Positions 29,048 through 37,631 of a DNA stretch of 46,426 nucleotides are shown here, in pieces; position 1 is the first letter of the stretch, and every line of letters begins with the position of its first letter. The stretch lies in the NCBI RefSeq assembly GCF_009377175.1, contig NZ_VJZD01000049.1, forward strand, positions 1-46,426, in the 5' to 3' direction. This stretch comes from Streptomyces adustus (GTDB lineage: Bacteria > Actinomycetota > Actinomycetes > Streptomycetales > Streptomycetaceae). Position numbers and translations under genes: made by a program. The notes under the pieces were generated by a model. The model was not told the DNA's origin, did no database searches, and was given only the letters and a program-made list of their open reading frames with translations.

Positions 29048-29929
29048 TCAGCCCGCGGAGGCGGCCGACGCCTGGGCCTCGCCGCGCCGGTGGATCTGCT
29101 TGAACGCGAACTCGGCGAGGTCGTCGCCCGCACGGAAGACCGTGGTGTCCTTCGTGGTGACGTCCTTGCCGGCGCTGAAGCCGGTGATCGTGAAGTAGGC
29201 GTAGCGGCCGAAGGCGTTCGTGGTGGAGCGGCAGACGGCACCGTTGCAGAAGGCCTTCACGCCCTTGCCGGGCAGCGCCTTGACGATGCTCTTGCTGTCC
29301 GCCTCGCCCTTGGCCTTGGTGGCCTGCGCCTCGGTGGTGAAGACGGCCACGCCGACCGTCACCGCGATGTCGTCCTTGGTGTAGGTGACGCGCATCAGCC
29401 GGGTGCAGCCATTGCCGGTGAGCACCTTCGGGAGCGTGCCCTGGGCGGCCGTGGCGCAGCTCTTCGTGTCGTCCGTGGCCGCCTTCTTGTACACGGTCGT
29501 GCCGACGGTCAGCTGCGTGCCCGGGAAGAGGATGTCCGGGCCGAGCGGCGCCGTGTCCTTCTTGGCGCTGGCGACGAATTCCTTCGGGTCCAGCGGAGGC
29601 GGGGCGGTCGTCGGGTCGAAGGACGGCGCAGACGTGCTGCCGCCGTTGGGTATGTCCGCGTTCGAGGGCAGCTGGGAGGCGGTGTTGTTCGCCCCCGAGT
29701 TGTCGTTCGCCGACATCACGCCCATGGCGACGGCGGTGCCGATACCGACGGTGGCCAGCGCGCCGCCGACGATGAAGAGGACCCGGCGCCGCCGGTGGCG
29801 CGTCTCGGAGGCCTCGGCGAGCGCAGCCCAGTCGGGGGACCGGCCGTCGGAGGCGCCGGACCACGGCTGCTCGGAGTTCGGTTTCCACGGATCCCACTGG
29901 GACCGGGGTCCCCCCTGCCCATAGTTCAT
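29048..29929 (-). CDS. Membrane-anchored protein of unknown function
   Basis: 293 aa from ATG 29929 (MNYGQGGPRSQWDPW). A basic stretch (TRHRRRRVLF) is followed by one hydrophobic segment (VLFIVGGALATVGIGTAVAM, about 49-68), with the rest outside. A Ser/Pro/Thr-rich linker precedes a globular C-terminal part of about 180 residues with four cysteines (SCATAA, NGCTRL, FCNGAVCRS). Longer in-frame starts at 29938 and 29974 exist. I prefer 29929 because an ECF-type promoter overlaps 29938, which would make a start seven bases after its -10 element leaderless. I do not recognise the domain. Confidence 0.7.
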   Translation of the reverse strand: MNYGQGGPRSQWDPWKPNSEQPWSGASDGRSPDWAALAEASETRHRRRRVLFIVGGALATVGIGTAVAMGVMSANDNSGANNTASQLPSNADIPNGGSTSAPSFDPTTAPPPLDPKEFVASAKKDTAPLGPDILFPGTQLTVGTTVYKKAATDDTKSCATAAQGTLPKVLTGNGCTRLMRVTYTKDDIAVTVGVAVFTTEAQATKAKGEADSKSIVKALPGKGVKAFCNGAVCRSTTNAFGRYAYFTITGFSAGKDVTTKDTTVFRAGDDLAEFAFKQIHRRGEAQASAASAG

Positions 29930-29936
29930 GGGGCGC

Positions 29937-29967
29937 ATCTTAGACGGGACCCGGGGTATCCCGTTCC
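29937..29967 (-). promoter_or_regulatory. Candidate ECF-sigma (SigE-type) promoter
   Basis: Reading the minus strand: GGAAC at 29967-29963, a 17-bp spacer, and GTCTAA at 29945-29940, followed by GATG. This resembles the envelope-stress SigE class. TAAGAT (29942-29937) could also serve as a vegetative -10, with no matching -35. The downstream gene is a membrane-anchored protein, which fits envelope control. Confidence 0.5.
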
Positions 29968-30188
29968 GCCTCAACAGGCCCTGTGGTCAACGATGTTGGG
30001 GTCGTAAGAGGTCCTATAGGCGACATGTCCGAGTGATCCACTCAAAATTGGGGGGCCGGACCGGCGTGGCGATGACCGTCGCCGCGCACGGTCATGCGGT
30101 ATGTGTTCCGGCTTGCCCGTGATGGTGCCCCGACATCGATGTCGGGGACTCTTCGGGCGGCGCGCGCGAGGACTCGGGCCTGCTCGTT
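29968..30188. other. Gene-free region upstream of the rplM promoter
   Basis: No gene. It contains a perfect 20-bp palindrome at 30128-30147 (CCCCGACATC / GATGTCGGGG), 41 bp upstream of the rplM -35, and an AT-rich spot around 30043. Confidence 0.6.
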
Positions 30189-30217
30189 TTGACCGACTCA
30201 TGGGAGCCCGGTACTCT
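30189..30217 (+). promoter_or_regulatory. Promoter of rplM-rpsI
   Basis: TTGACC at 30189-30194, 17-bp spacer, TACTCT at 30212-30217; TTTTGACC matches the str promoter exactly at the -35. Transcription would begin near 30224, with a leader of about 175 nt before rplM. Confidence 0.75.
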
Positions 30218-30397
30218 GATTCTTCGTTGTGTATTGGCTCGCTCATTCTCACGGGAGTGGCCTCTACCTAGGTTCCCTGGAGCAGTTACCAGTGGGCGGC
30301 ATACGGGCAGCGTCCCCGGCATTGTCGTCCCCAGCTGCACGATCGCTTCAGTGATGCCATGTGTCAGCACCCATCCACTGAAGAAGAAGGCTGCGAA

Positions 30398-30841
30398 GTG
30401 CGTACGTACAGCCCCAAGCCCGGCGATGTGACTCGCCAGTGGCACGTCATTGACGCTCAGGACATCGTCCTGGGCCGTCTCGCCACCACCGCCGCGTCCC
30501 TTCTCCGCGGCAAGCACAAGCCGATCTACGCCCCGCACGTCGACACCGGTGACTTCGTCGTCATCATCAACGCCGACAAGGTGCACCTCTCCGGCAACAA
30601 GCGGACCCAGAAGATGGCGTACCGCCACTCGGGCTACCCGGGCGGTCTGCGCTCGGTCCGCTACGACGAGCTGCTCGCCAAGAACCCCGAGAAGGCCGTC
30701 GAGAAGGCCGTTAAGGGCATGCTCCCCAAGAACACCCTGGGCCGTCAGATGCTCTCGAAGCTGAAGGTCTACTCGGGCGACCAGCACCCCCACGCTGCCC
30801 AGCAGCCGGTGCCGTTCGAGATCACCCAGGTCGCGCAGTAG
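30398..30841 (+). CDS. rplM: 50S ribosomal protein L13
   Basis: 147 aa from GTG 30398 ([21 protein letters not shown]), with AGAAGG at 30385-30390. The frame is open upstream to 30359, but that part does not match L13. Early 50S assembly protein. Conserved [19 protein letters not shown] and [19 protein letters not shown] are present. rpsI follows 42 bp downstream. Confidence 0.98.
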   Translation: MRTYSPKPGDVTRQWHVIDAQDIVLGRLATTAASLLRGKHKPIYAPHVDTGDFVVIINADKVHLSGNKRTQKMAYRHSGYPGGLRSVRYDELLAKNPEKAVEKAVKGMLPKNTLGRQMLSKLKVYSGDQHPHAAQQPVPFEITQVAQ

Positions 30842-30883
30842 TTCCGGCCACCCCCTAAGACGAAAAGAAATCTGAGGAGAATC

Positions 30884-31405
30884 GTGGCCGAGACCACTGT
30901 TGAGCAGCCGGTCGAAGAGACTGAGCTCGTCGACATCGACAGCTACACCACCGAGTCCGAGGTCCCCCTGGAGGGCGAGTACACCTCGGAGTCGATGGCT
31001 TCCCGCTTCGGCGACCCCCAGCCGGCCGCCGGCCTGGGCCGTCGCAAGAACGCCATCGCCCGCGTCCGGATCGTCCCGGGCACCGGCAAGTGGAAGATCA
31101 ACGGTCGCACCCTTGAGGACTACTTCCCCAACAAGGTGCACCAGCAGGAAGTCAACGAGCCCTTCAAGGTGCTCGAGCTCGAAGGCCGTTACGACGTCAT
31201 CGCCCGCATCGCGGGTGGCGGTGTCTCCGGTCAGGCCGGTGCCCTGCGCCTCGGCGTGGCCCGCGCCCTGAACGAGGCGGACGTGGACAACAACCGCGGC
31301 CCGCTGAAGAAGGCCGGCTTCCTCAAGCGCGACGACCGTGCGGTCGAGCGCAAGAAGGCCGGTCTGAAGAAGGCCCGCAAGGCCCCGCAGTACAGCAAGC
31401 GCTAA
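30884..31405 (+). CDS. rpsI: 30S ribosomal protein S9 with acidic N-terminal extension
   Basis: 173 aa. The S9 core starts near [17 protein letters not shown] (about residue 49) and ends in [12 protein letters not shown], whose terminal arginine reaches the P-site tRNA. The first 45 residues are an acidic extension ([20 protein letters not shown]), not in the E. coli protein. GTG 30884 behind GAGGAGA. Confidence 0.97.
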   Translation: MAETTVEQPVEETELVDIDSYTTESEVPLEGEYTSESMASRFGDPQPAAGLGRRKNAIARVRIVPGTGKWKINGRTLEDYFPNKVHQQEVNEPFKVLELEGRYDVIARIAGGGVSGQAGALRLGVARALNEADVDNNRGPLKKAGFLKRDDRAVERKKAGLKKARKAPQYSKR

Positions 31406-31431
31406 TCTTCAGCTGCCTCTGCACGTACTCC

Positions 31432-31471
31432 GAACGCCCCGGCGGCACGCCACAGTGCCGCCGGGGCGTTC
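31432..31471 (+). terminator. Terminator after rpsI
   Basis: 17-bp perfect stem (31432-31448 with 31455-31471), loop GCCACA, 26 nt after the rpsI stop. The rest of the gap to glmM (31472-31625) holds no gene. Confidence 0.9.
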
Positions 31472-31625
31472 GTGTATCACAGCCTTCGGGCGTATAACGG
31501 CACAAGACGTTCAACGGCTAGTGCTATCGGATGTTCAGGCATCGTATGTCTGTGACGTGGAACCGCCGCGCGTGAGCCGCACGAGTGCTCGGCTTCCACC
31601 CTTGACGATTCCTTCAGGAGGACAC

Positions 31626-32984
31626 GTGGGACGACTCTTCGGCACGGACGGTGTGCGCGGTGTCGCCAACGCTGATCTGACGGCCGAGATGGCACTCGGT
31701 CTGTCTGTCGCGGCGGCACACGTGCTGGCCGAGGCGGGTACGTTCGCGGGCCACCGGCCGACGGCGGTGGTCGGACGGGATCCGCGCGCGTCCGGGGAGT
31801 TCCTGGAGGCCGCCGTGGTCGCGGGCCTCGCGAGCGCGGGCGTCGACGTGCTGCGGGTCGGCGTGCTGCCGACGCCGGCGGTCGCGTACCTCACCGGCGT
31901 GCTCGGCGCCGACCTCGGCGTGATGCTGTCCGCCAGCCACAACGCCATGCCGGACAACGGTGTCAAGTTCTTCGCCCGCGGCGGTCACAAGCTCGCCGAC
32001 GAGCTGGAGGACCGGATCGAGACCGTCTACGACGAGCACCGCACCGGCGCCCCCTGGGAGCGGCCGACCGGAGCGGGCGTCGGCCGGGTCCGGACGTACG
32101 ACGAAGGGTTCGACCGTTACGTCGCCCACCTCATCGCCGTCCTGCCGAACCGGCTGGACGGGCTGAAGATCGTCCTCGACGAGGCGCACGGTGCCGCCGC
32201 CCGGGTCTCGCCCGAGGCGTTCGCCCGCGCCGGCGCCGAGGTCATCACCATCGGTGCCGAGCCGGACGGCCTCAACATCAACGACGGCTGCGGCTCGACC
32301 CACCTCGGCCCGCTGAAGGAGGCCGTCCGTACCCACGGCGCGGACTTCGGCATCGCCCACGACGGCGACGCCGACCGCTGCCTCGCGGTGGACCACACCG
32401 GCGAGGAGATCGACGGCGACCAGATCCTCGCGGTGCTCGCGCTGGCGATGCGGGAGCGCTCCGCGCTGCGCTCCGACACCGTCGTCGCGACCGTGATGTC
32501 CAACCTGGGCTTCAAGCTGGCGCTGGAGCGGGAAGGGCTGAAGCTCATCCAGACGGGCGTCGGCGACCGCTACGTCCTGGAGGAGATGAAGGAGCACGGC
32601 TACGCCCTCGGCGGCGAGCAGTCCGGGCACGTCATCATCCTCGACCACGCGACGACCGGCGACGGCACGCTGACCGGCCTGATGCTGGCCGCCCGGGTCG
32701 CGCAGACCGGACGGTCGCTGCGCGACCTCGCGGGTGTGATGGAGCGGCTGCCGCAGGTGCTCGTCAACGTCCCCGACGTGGACCGCAGTCGGGTCGCGAC
32801 GTCCGAGGAACTGGCCGCCGCGGTGGCCGAGGCGGAGCTCGAACTCGGCACCACGGGCCGGGTGCTGCTGCGCCCGTCCGGCACCGAGCCGTTGGTGCGT
32901 GTGATGGTCGAGGCGGCGGACATCGACCAGGCGCGGTCGGTGGCCGGCCGACTGGCCGACGTGGTGAAGTCCGCGCTGGGCTGA
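31626..32984 (+). CDS. glmM: Phosphoglucosamine mutase
   Basis: 452 aa. Converts glucosamine-6-phosphate to glucosamine-1-phosphate on the way to UDP-GlcNAc. The phosphorylated serine is S104 in [12 protein letters not shown] (the usual Pro after HN is Ala), and the metal loop DGDADRC is intact. The C-terminal phosphate-binding loop [15 protein letters not shown] is present. GTG 31626 behind AGGAGG; the upstream frame to 31455 lies across the terminator and is not part of it. glmS lies 4.6 kb downstream. Confidence 0.97.
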   Translation: MGRLFGTDGVRGVANADLTAEMALGLSVAAAHVLAEAGTFAGHRPTAVVGRDPRASGEFLEAAVVAGLASAGVDVLRVGVLPTPAVAYLTGVLGADLGVMLSASHNAMPDNGVKFFARGGHKLADELEDRIETVYDEHRTGAPWERPTGAGVGRVRTYDEGFDRYVAHLIAVLPNRLDGLKIVLDEAHGAAARVSPEAFARAGAEVITIGAEPDGLNINDGCGSTHLGPLKEAVRTHGADFGIAHDGDADRCLAVDHTGEEIDGDQILAVLALAMRERSALRSDTVVATVMSNLGFKLALEREGLKLIQTGVGDRYVLEEMKEHGYALGGEQSGHVIILDHATTGDGTLTGLMLAARVAQTGRSLRDLAGVMERLPQVLVNVPDVDRSRVATSEELAAAVAEAELELGTTGRVLLRPSGTEPLVRVMVEAADIDQARSVAGRLADVVKSALG

Positions 32985-32997
32985 GCGGCCCGGGACG

Positions 32998-33942
32998 CTA
33001 AGCCGGTTCCCGGATGAACTCCTTGCGCTGTCTGGCCCAGAACCACTTCTGGGCCAGCAGCGTCAGGGTGCCCGCGAGGATGATGCCGAGCAGGTTCAGC
33101 GCCAACTGCTCGGAGGAGCCGATCGTCTGCCGGGTGTCGCCGAAGCTCAGGGCCAGCGCCGCGTTGGCGGCCGCGGGCACCGTCGTCACCGAGATCGCGA
33201 CGCCGACCAGGGCGCCGGACTTGGCGGACGTCAGGGAGAGTGTCCCGGCGGCTCCCGCGAGCACCGCCACGACGAAGGAGAACCAGTCGGGGGCGTAGAC
33301 GAAGCTGGTCTGCGGCCGGTCCCCCTCCAACTGCTCCTTGGTGAAAAGGCCGACGGCATCCATGAAGAGGCTGAAGCCCACCGTCAGTGCCATCGCCACC
33401 GCGAAGCCCACCACCAGGGCGATCAGCGAGCGCAGCGCCAGCCGCGGGGCGCGCTGCACGATCGAGGTGCACACCCCCGCCAGCGGCCCGAACTCCGGGC
33501 CCACCGCCATGGCGCCCACGATCAGGATCGCGTTGTCGAGCACCACACCGCAGGCCGCGATCATGGTGGCGATCGTGATGAACGCGAGGTAGGTGACCGA
33601 CAGGGTCGACTCCTCGTGCGTCTCCTCGGCCAGGTGCTCCCACAGCACCGCGTCCGCGCCCTCGCCGGGTGCCTCGTCCTCGGCCTTCTCGGCGCGTTTC
33701 GACAGCGACAGATCGATGTTCTCGACGGCGATGGAGCCGGTCCTGTCCAGGCCCAGTTCCTGGAGCCCGCTGAGCAGTTCGTCCCCCGCCTCGCGGGCGA
33801 CGTCGCACATGACCACGTCCCCCGCCGGGTTGCGGGCGGTGCCCGGCAGCACCACGAGATGGGTGGTGCCGACCGTCTTCTCGATCAGCCGGACCACGTC
33901 GTCGGTCCGGTCGGACGGTGTGATCAGTCGCAGGTGCAGCAT
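32998..33942 (-). CDS. DUF389 family membrane protein
   Basis: 314 aa. Soluble N-terminal 110 residues (MLHLRLITPSDRTDDVVRLIEKTVG...) are followed by about six hydrophobic segments, with the family signature VLDNAILIVGAMAVGPEFGPL after the first. The long overlapping frame to 34572 is a shadow of coaA. The start ATG 33942 has no clear ribosome-binding site. It begins 17 bp after coaA, so it may be transcribed with coaA. Function unknown. Confidence 0.88.
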   Translation of the reverse strand: MLHLRLITPSDRTDDVVRLIEKTVGTTHLVVLPGTARNPAGDVVMCDVAREAGDELLSGLQELGLDRTGSIAVENIDLSLSKRAEKAEDEAPGEGADAVLWEHLAEETHEESTLSVTYLAFITIATMIAACGVVLDNAILIVGAMAVGPEFGPLAGVCTSIVQRAPRLALRSLIALVVGFAVAMALTVGFSLFMDAVGLFTKEQLEGDRPQTSFVYAPDWFSFVVAVLAGAAGTLSLTSAKSGALVGVAISVTTVPAAANAALALSFGDTRQTIGSSEQLALNLLGIILAGTLTLLAQKWFWARQRKEFIREPA

Positions 33943-33959
33943 GCAGGGCAGGGTAGCCG

Positions 33960-34949
33960 TCAGAGTTTGCGCAGGCTCAGCCGCTGCACCTTGTGGTCCG
34001 CGCCCTTGCGCACGATCAGGGTCGCCCGGCCCCGGGTGGGGGCCACGTTCTCCACGAGGTTGGGCTTGTTGATGGTGCGCCAGGTGGTGCGCGCGTAGTC
34101 GAGGGCCTCCTCCTCGGACACCTGGGTGTACTTGCGGAAGTACGAGGACGGGTTCTGGAAGGCGGTCGCGCGCAGCTTGGTGAACCGGTCGAGGTACCAG
34201 CGCTCGATGTCCTCGGTGCGGGCGTCGACGTACACGCTGAAGTCGAAGTAGTCGGCGAGGCCCACCCGGGTGCGGCCGTCCTTGCCGGGCAGGGCGGGCT
34301 GAAGGACGTTCAGGCCCTCGACGATCAGGATGTCCGGGCGGCGCACGGTCAGCCGCTTGTCGGGGACGATGTCGTAGATGAGGTGCGAGTAGACGGGGGC
34401 CGTCACCTCGTCCTTGCCGGCCTTGATGTCGGCGACGAACCGGGTCAGCGCGCGCCGGTCGTACGACTCCGGGAACCCCTTGCGGGACATCAGCCCGCGG
34501 GCCTGGAGCTCCTTGGTGGGCAGCAGGAAACCGTCCGTGGTCACGAGTTCGACGCGAGGATGTTCGGGCCATCGGGAGAGCAGCGCCTGGAGCAGTCGCG
34601 CGACGGTCGACTTGCCGACCGCGACCGACCCCGCGACGCCTATGACGAACGGGGTGCCGGACTGCGACCCCTGCTCGCCGAGGAAGGTGTTCAGCGCCCC
34701 TCGGAGCCCGTCGGTGGCGCCGATGTACAGGTTGAGCAGCCGCGACAGCGGGAGGTAGATGTCGCGCACCTCGTCGAGGTCGATGACATCGCCCAGACCG
34801 CGCAGCTTCTCGACCTCCTCGGCGGTGAGGGGCAGCGGCGTCTTCTCACGCAGCGCGCTCCACTCGGCACGGGTGAGATCGACGTAGGGAGTCGCCTCCG
34901 GCCTGTGCCGGTGGGCGCTCCTGGGCATCGAGGAGACCGGAGAGATCAC
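33960..34949 (-). CDS. coaA: Pantothenate kinase, type I
   Basis: 329 aa. Phosphorylates pantothenate, the first committed step to CoA. The P-loop is [12 protein letters not shown] (104-115); VTTDGFLLP and the [17 protein letters not shown] region are typical. The GTG at 34949 gives the length I remember for Streptomyces CoaA ([25 protein letters not shown]); an ATG at 34928 is possible. No good ribosome-binding site precedes either start. Confidence 0.95.
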   Translation of the reverse strand: MISPVSSMPRSAHRHRPEATPYVDLTRAEWSALREKTPLPLTAEEVEKLRGLGDVIDLDEVRDIYLPLSRLLNLYIGATDGLRGALNTFLGEQGSQSGTPFVIGVAGSVAVGKSTVARLLQALLSRWPEHPRVELVTTDGFLLPTKELQARGLMSRKGFPESYDRRALTRFVADIKAGKDEVTAPVYSHLIYDIVPDKRLTVRRPDILIVEGLNVLQPALPGKDGRTRVGLADYFDFSVYVDARTEDIERWYLDRFTKLRATAFQNPSSYFRKYTQVSEEEALDYARTTWRTINKPNLVENVAPTRGRATLIVRKGADHKVQRLSLRKL

Positions 34950-35109
34950 AGTCCATTGTTAACGGAGTTTGAACGGGACGGGGGGTGGGGTACGTCACGC
35001 TCCGCTGTTGCGCCCCCCGATCCGCGTCGCCCGGCGTCTCGGCCTGCGATACGACGGCCTGGACGACCATGACCGCGTACTGAGTGTGCGGGCGGGAATC
35101 GGTCGGTCA

Positions 35110-35146
35110 CGGGGCCGGGCGGACTCTGCCTGTCCGCCCGGCCCCG
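35110..35146 (-). terminator. Terminator after the 35155-35889 gene
   Basis: 15-bp perfect stem (35110-35124 with 35132-35146), loop TCTGCCT, nine bases past the stop of the minus-strand gene above it. It separates that gene from coaA. The 34950-35109 stretch holds no gene. Confidence 0.8.
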
Positions 35147-35154
35147 CTCAGGCG

Positions 35155-35889
35155 TCAGTCGGTCCGGTCGTTGAGACCTTCGGGCACCACCCAGCACGGG
35201 TAGCCGAATCGTTCGCCGAGGGCGACGAGGCTCGGCTTGTCGGCCGGTACGTGGTACGCCTTCATCGCACGCAGGAACAGCCGGTAGCCGAGGTCCGCGC
35301 ACGATTCGGTGACCACCTGCTTCAGAGCGGGGACGACGCCGGTCACGGCAAGACCGAACGGAGGGTTCTCGGCAGCGAGACTCAGGCGCTCCGAGACCGG
35401 GTGGATCACCCGCAGGACGGCCCGCCGCAGTTCCTCGTCCACCACGGGCTGTGGCGGTGGGGGGACGAACGCCGGATCGTCCTGGCGCACTCGCGCCAGC
35501 CATGCCTCTTCCGTCCGCCGCAGCCAGGAGCCGGCGCTCATGCCGTGCTCGCGCGGGTCGAAGACCCCGTGGGTGGCGGCGCGCCAGACCGTCCGGACGG
35601 TCTCGTCCGGCAGGGGTGAGCGCAGCAGTCGCTGCACGTCCTGGCTCAGCTGGGCGGCCTTGGAACGGTCGAACTGGTCGACCGACGATTCCGCCAGCAT
35701 GAGCCACACCGTGACGGGGCCGGGGTCGTCCGCAAGGGCCGGGAAGTGCTCCCGGTAGAACTCTTCCAGCACCTCCCACTGTGAGGCCAGCCAGGTCAGC
35801 CCCATGTCCGTCGTGTAGATGTCTTCGACGAATTCGGCCTCGACGAAGTCGTCCTCGTAGAACCTGCCGTACTGCTCACGCTGTCTCAC
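35155..35889 (-). CDS. Hypothetical protein
   Basis: 244 aa from GTG 35889 (MRQREQYGRFYEDDFVEAEF). The frame is open 43 codons further (to 36018), but a perfect 17-bp stem at 35922-35960 lies inside that part, which points to a start after it. The protein is soluble, mostly helical, with many Trp and acidic residues, and I recognise no domain. A conserved-looking segment is GLTWLASQWEVLEEFYREHFPAL. It lies last in a minus-strand run of small genes between coaA and glmS, separated from the others by the stem. Confidence 0.65.
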   Translation of the reverse strand: MRQREQYGRFYEDDFVEAEFVEDIYTTDMGLTWLASQWEVLEEFYREHFPALADDPGPVTVWLMLAESSVDQFDRSKAAQLSQDVQRLLRSPLPDETVRTVWRAATHGVFDPREHGMSAGSWLRRTEEAWLARVRQDDPAFVPPPPQPVVDEELRRAVLRVIHPVSERLSLAAENPPFGLAVTGVVPALKQVVTESCADLGYRLFLRAMKAYHVPADKPSLVALGERFGYPCWVVPEGLNDRTD

Positions 35890-35921
35890 GATGATGGTCG
35901 TCCCGCCTCGGGAGGAAGTCG

Positions 35922-35960
35922 TCGGGTGGACCCGTCCCTTGCCGGGACGGGTCCACCCGA
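35922..35960 (-). terminator. Strong stem upstream of the 35889 start
   Basis: 17-bp perfect stem (35922-35938 with 35944-35960), loop TTGCC. It lies between the gene ending at 36020 and the start at 35889, so it probably ends the upstream small-gene operon. Confidence 0.8.
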
Positions 35961-36019
35961 GGTGGATGACGGGCACGCGCTGGGGTTCGGTTGCTTGCTG
36001 TGCGGAGGCCTCGCACATG

Positions 36020-36442
36020 TCAGAGAGGCCGTGGTCCGATCAAGGCGGCCTCCACGGCCTCACCTGTCATCTCGATCAGTACGACTTCCTCCCGCATGTC
36101 CGCGGGAAGATGTGCATGCGCTTCGGTGCCGCAAAGAAATACGTCCTCGCGCGGCTCGAAGATCACCGCATCCAGCCGTGAGGCCAGCTCGGCCACAATG
36201 GCGAATACACCGGAACCGGAATGCGGACGCTCCACCTGGATGCCGGCTTCGTCGACGAAGATCTCGGCCTCACTCCCGTCCGCGGCCCTGACCCAGCACT
36301 GAAGACGTCCGTCCTCCATCGCCGTGAGCGATCGGTCGCCGACGTCGTAAGGGTCGAGAACCGCCCGAACGACATCCATGTCCAGGGGAACGGGCGCGCC
36401 GCTTCCTTCGGCAAACCGGTAGATGGACGGGCTGTAGCTCAT
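36020..36442 (-). CDS. Hypothetical protein
   Basis: 140 aa from ATG 36442 (MSYSPSIYRFAEGSGAPVPL); the open frame beyond is rich in Pro/Gly and unlikely coding. It has no transmembrane segment and is acidic (EAEIFVDEAGIQVERPH). It resembles small cytosolic proteins found near variable loci, but I cannot name a family. It lies 46 bp downstream of a gene that appears frameshifted. Confidence 0.65.
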   Translation of the reverse strand: MSYSPSIYRFAEGSGAPVPLDMDVVRAVLDPYDVGDRSLTAMEDGRLQCWVRAADGSEAEIFVDEAGIQVERPHSGSGVFAIVAELASRLDAVIFEPREDVFLCGTEAHAHLPADMREEVVLIEMTGEAVEAALIGPRPL

Positions 36443-36488
36443 AGAAGGTCTCTCTGTCCTGGGGCATGAGCCTGGAGGTTTCCCGCCG

Positions 36489-36699
36489 TCAAGGTGGGAG
36501 CCTTCTGTGGACGGCCTCCCGGACCAGCCCCAGTTGGGCATCCACGGGATTCGGGGCCACGAATCCGGCATGATCCGCTTCGGACAGCCACAACGGGTAG
36601 CCCGACTTCGATGTGAGCCAACTGAGCCCGATGCCCAGGACGAACTCGCCGTCCCCCGCTGCTGTCGGCCCCTTCGCCCTGTCCTGTCGTCACAGCCAC
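36489..36699 (-). pseudogene. Frameshifted small gene
   Basis: Minus strand. GTG 36699 (or GTG 36693, with AGGAAGG upstream) begins MAVTTGQGEGADSSG; the same frame then turns into arginine-rich nonsense. One base away, the frame reads DGEFVLGIGLSWLTSKSGYP...REAVHRRLPP and stops at 36489-36491. Removing one base from the five-C run at 36653-36657 joins both into a 69-aa protein. The 211-bp length fits one extra base. It may be a true frameshift, phase variation, or a sequencing error. Confidence 0.6.
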
Positions 36700-36715
36700 C
36701 TTCCTGCTCGGCTTC

Positions 36716-36787
36716 CTACTGGGCGGTGAGTGCTTGTGCTTCCCGAAGCATCACGAGCTTTTCCCGGACGGGCATCCACTGCGGCAC
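36716..36787 (-). CDS. Possible tiny protein (23 aa)
   Basis: Minus strand GTG 36787 to TAG 36716: VPQWMPVREKLVMLREAQALTAQ. Amphipathic helix-like composition unlike neighbouring shadow frames. No clear ribosome-binding site. The same frame is open upstream to the stop at 36866, so it may be the end of a degraded reading frame. Low confidence. Confidence 0.25.
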   Translation of the reverse strand: MPQWMPVREKLVMLREAQALTAQ

Positions 36788-36865
36788 CTGACTATGACAG
36801 GAGTGTGCTGGCCCCGCCGAGGCCGCTAGCAGCTCGACTTCGACGGGACCCGGTAGGCGAGAGGT

Positions 36866-37288
36866 TCAGGTCCGTCGCCCCGTCACGCGGACCATGGTCC
36901 CGTGTCCGTGACTGTCTGGTTCTTCGACCTCAAATCCTGCCGAGGTGAGAATCCCTAGAAGCGCGGCCTGCATGAGATGCACGACAGTGTTGTGATGGCG
37001 CACGATCGGAGGCGGGTTCGAGTAATCGATCCCTTGCGCGAAGAGATCGAGTGCGGCATCCCTCAGCTCGGCTTCCGTGCTCCAGTTCGCGTACACGCCG
37101 CCGTCGACGAATGGCGTCATGTGCACGTCCACGCCGGGCTGTCGGTGGGGATCGCCGCTGAGGTCACGCCGGTACACCGGAAAACCGGCACGTCGCAGCT
37201 CTCGACACACATACTCGGCCAGCGCTTGGCGCTCCTCGATGATCTCGGGTGACGCTTTCGGGTGCATGTCGAATTTGGGTTCAGTCAT
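36866..37288 (-). CDS. Hypothetical protein
   Basis: 140 aa from ATG 37288 (MTEPKFDMHPKASPEIIEER) with GAGAAG just upstream. Features: two-part layout with an acidic helix region (EERQALAEYVCRELRRAGFPVYRRD) and a C-terminal segment with HHNTVVHLMQAALLGILTSAGFEVEEP. No membrane segment. Family not recognised. It is 14 bp after the small gene at 37303-37587, and likely in one operon with it. Confidence 0.65.
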   Translation of the reverse strand: MTEPKFDMHPKASPEIIEERQALAEYVCRELRRAGFPVYRRDLSGDPHRQPGVDVHMTPFVDGGVYANWSTEAELRDAALDLFAQGIDYSNPPPIVRHHNTVVHLMQAALLGILTSAGFEVEEPDSHGHGTMVRVTGRRT

Positions 37289-37302
37289 GGACTTCTCGTT
37301 CC

Positions 37303-37587
37303 TCACCCTGTTGATCGGTCGTCGCGAAGCGCAATGAGTGTCCTCCTGACTGCCTGCCTGACGTAACGCGCGAGCAGGTCCATCGCCTCCTCCGCGAAGG
37401 ACGGATGGTAAGGACCGACCATGTAACCGGCGTTCCGCGGACCACCGCCGTCCGTTGTGCCGCCCTCGCCGCGTTCTCCGTCCCGGCCGTCGAGGCGCTC
37501 GTCGTCGCCGAGCTGGGGAAGGCGGGGCTGGTCGCCCCGGTCCATCACGGCGTTCGTGCCACCGTAGGAATTTCCGATTTCGGGCAC
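37303..37587 (-). CDS. Hypothetical protein
   Basis: 94 aa from GTG 37587 (MPEIGNSYGGTNAVMDRGDQ). The middle is low-complexity Asp/Gly/Arg; the C-terminal 40 residues (GYMVGPYHPSFAEEAMDLLA...) look like a folded helical region. The start lies 44 bp from the divergent glmS start, and the ribosome-binding site is weak. First in the minus-strand run of small genes. Function unknown. Confidence 0.5.
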   Translation of the reverse strand: MPEIGNSYGGTNAVMDRGDQPRLPQLGDDERLDGRDGERGEGGTTDGGGPRNAGYMVGPYHPSFAEEAMDLLARYVRQAVRRTLIALRDDRSTG

Positions 37588-37618
37588 GCTTCGAGGGTTT
37601 TCGGTGGGTGGTGGCGCT

Positions 37619-37624
37619 TAGGCT
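37619..37624 (+). promoter_or_regulatory. Candidate -10 of glmS promoter (leaderless mRNA)
   Basis: TAGGCT ends seven bases before the glmS ATG, so transcription would begin at or near the start codon. The -35 side (GGTTTT at 37596-37601) is weak. No Shine-Dalgarno is seen, which fits a leaderless message. Confidence 0.4.
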
Positions 37625-37631
37625 GCCGGGC

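Noticed and set aside
30398..31405. Repeat of the 25-nt shared hairpin in the rplM leader
   Set aside because: The rplM leader (30224-30397) has no match to the CCCGACC-GCGT-GGGTCGG stem; only the promoter is similar.
32998..34572. 524-aa frame starting inside coaA as the DUF389 gene
   Set aside because: The part above 33942 is an out-of-frame shadow of coaA. The DUF389-like protein begins at ATG 33942.
35887..36018. N-terminal 43-codon extension of the 35155-35889 gene
   Set aside because: A perfect 17-bp stem (35922-35960) lies inside it and looks like a terminator of the upstream genes; the extension is basic and Pro/Thr-rich without folded character.
37588..37631. glmS ribozyme upstream of glmS
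   Set aside because: The gap to the divergent gene is only 44 bp, with no room for the ribozyme core, and a -10-like TAGGCT lies seven bases before ATG.
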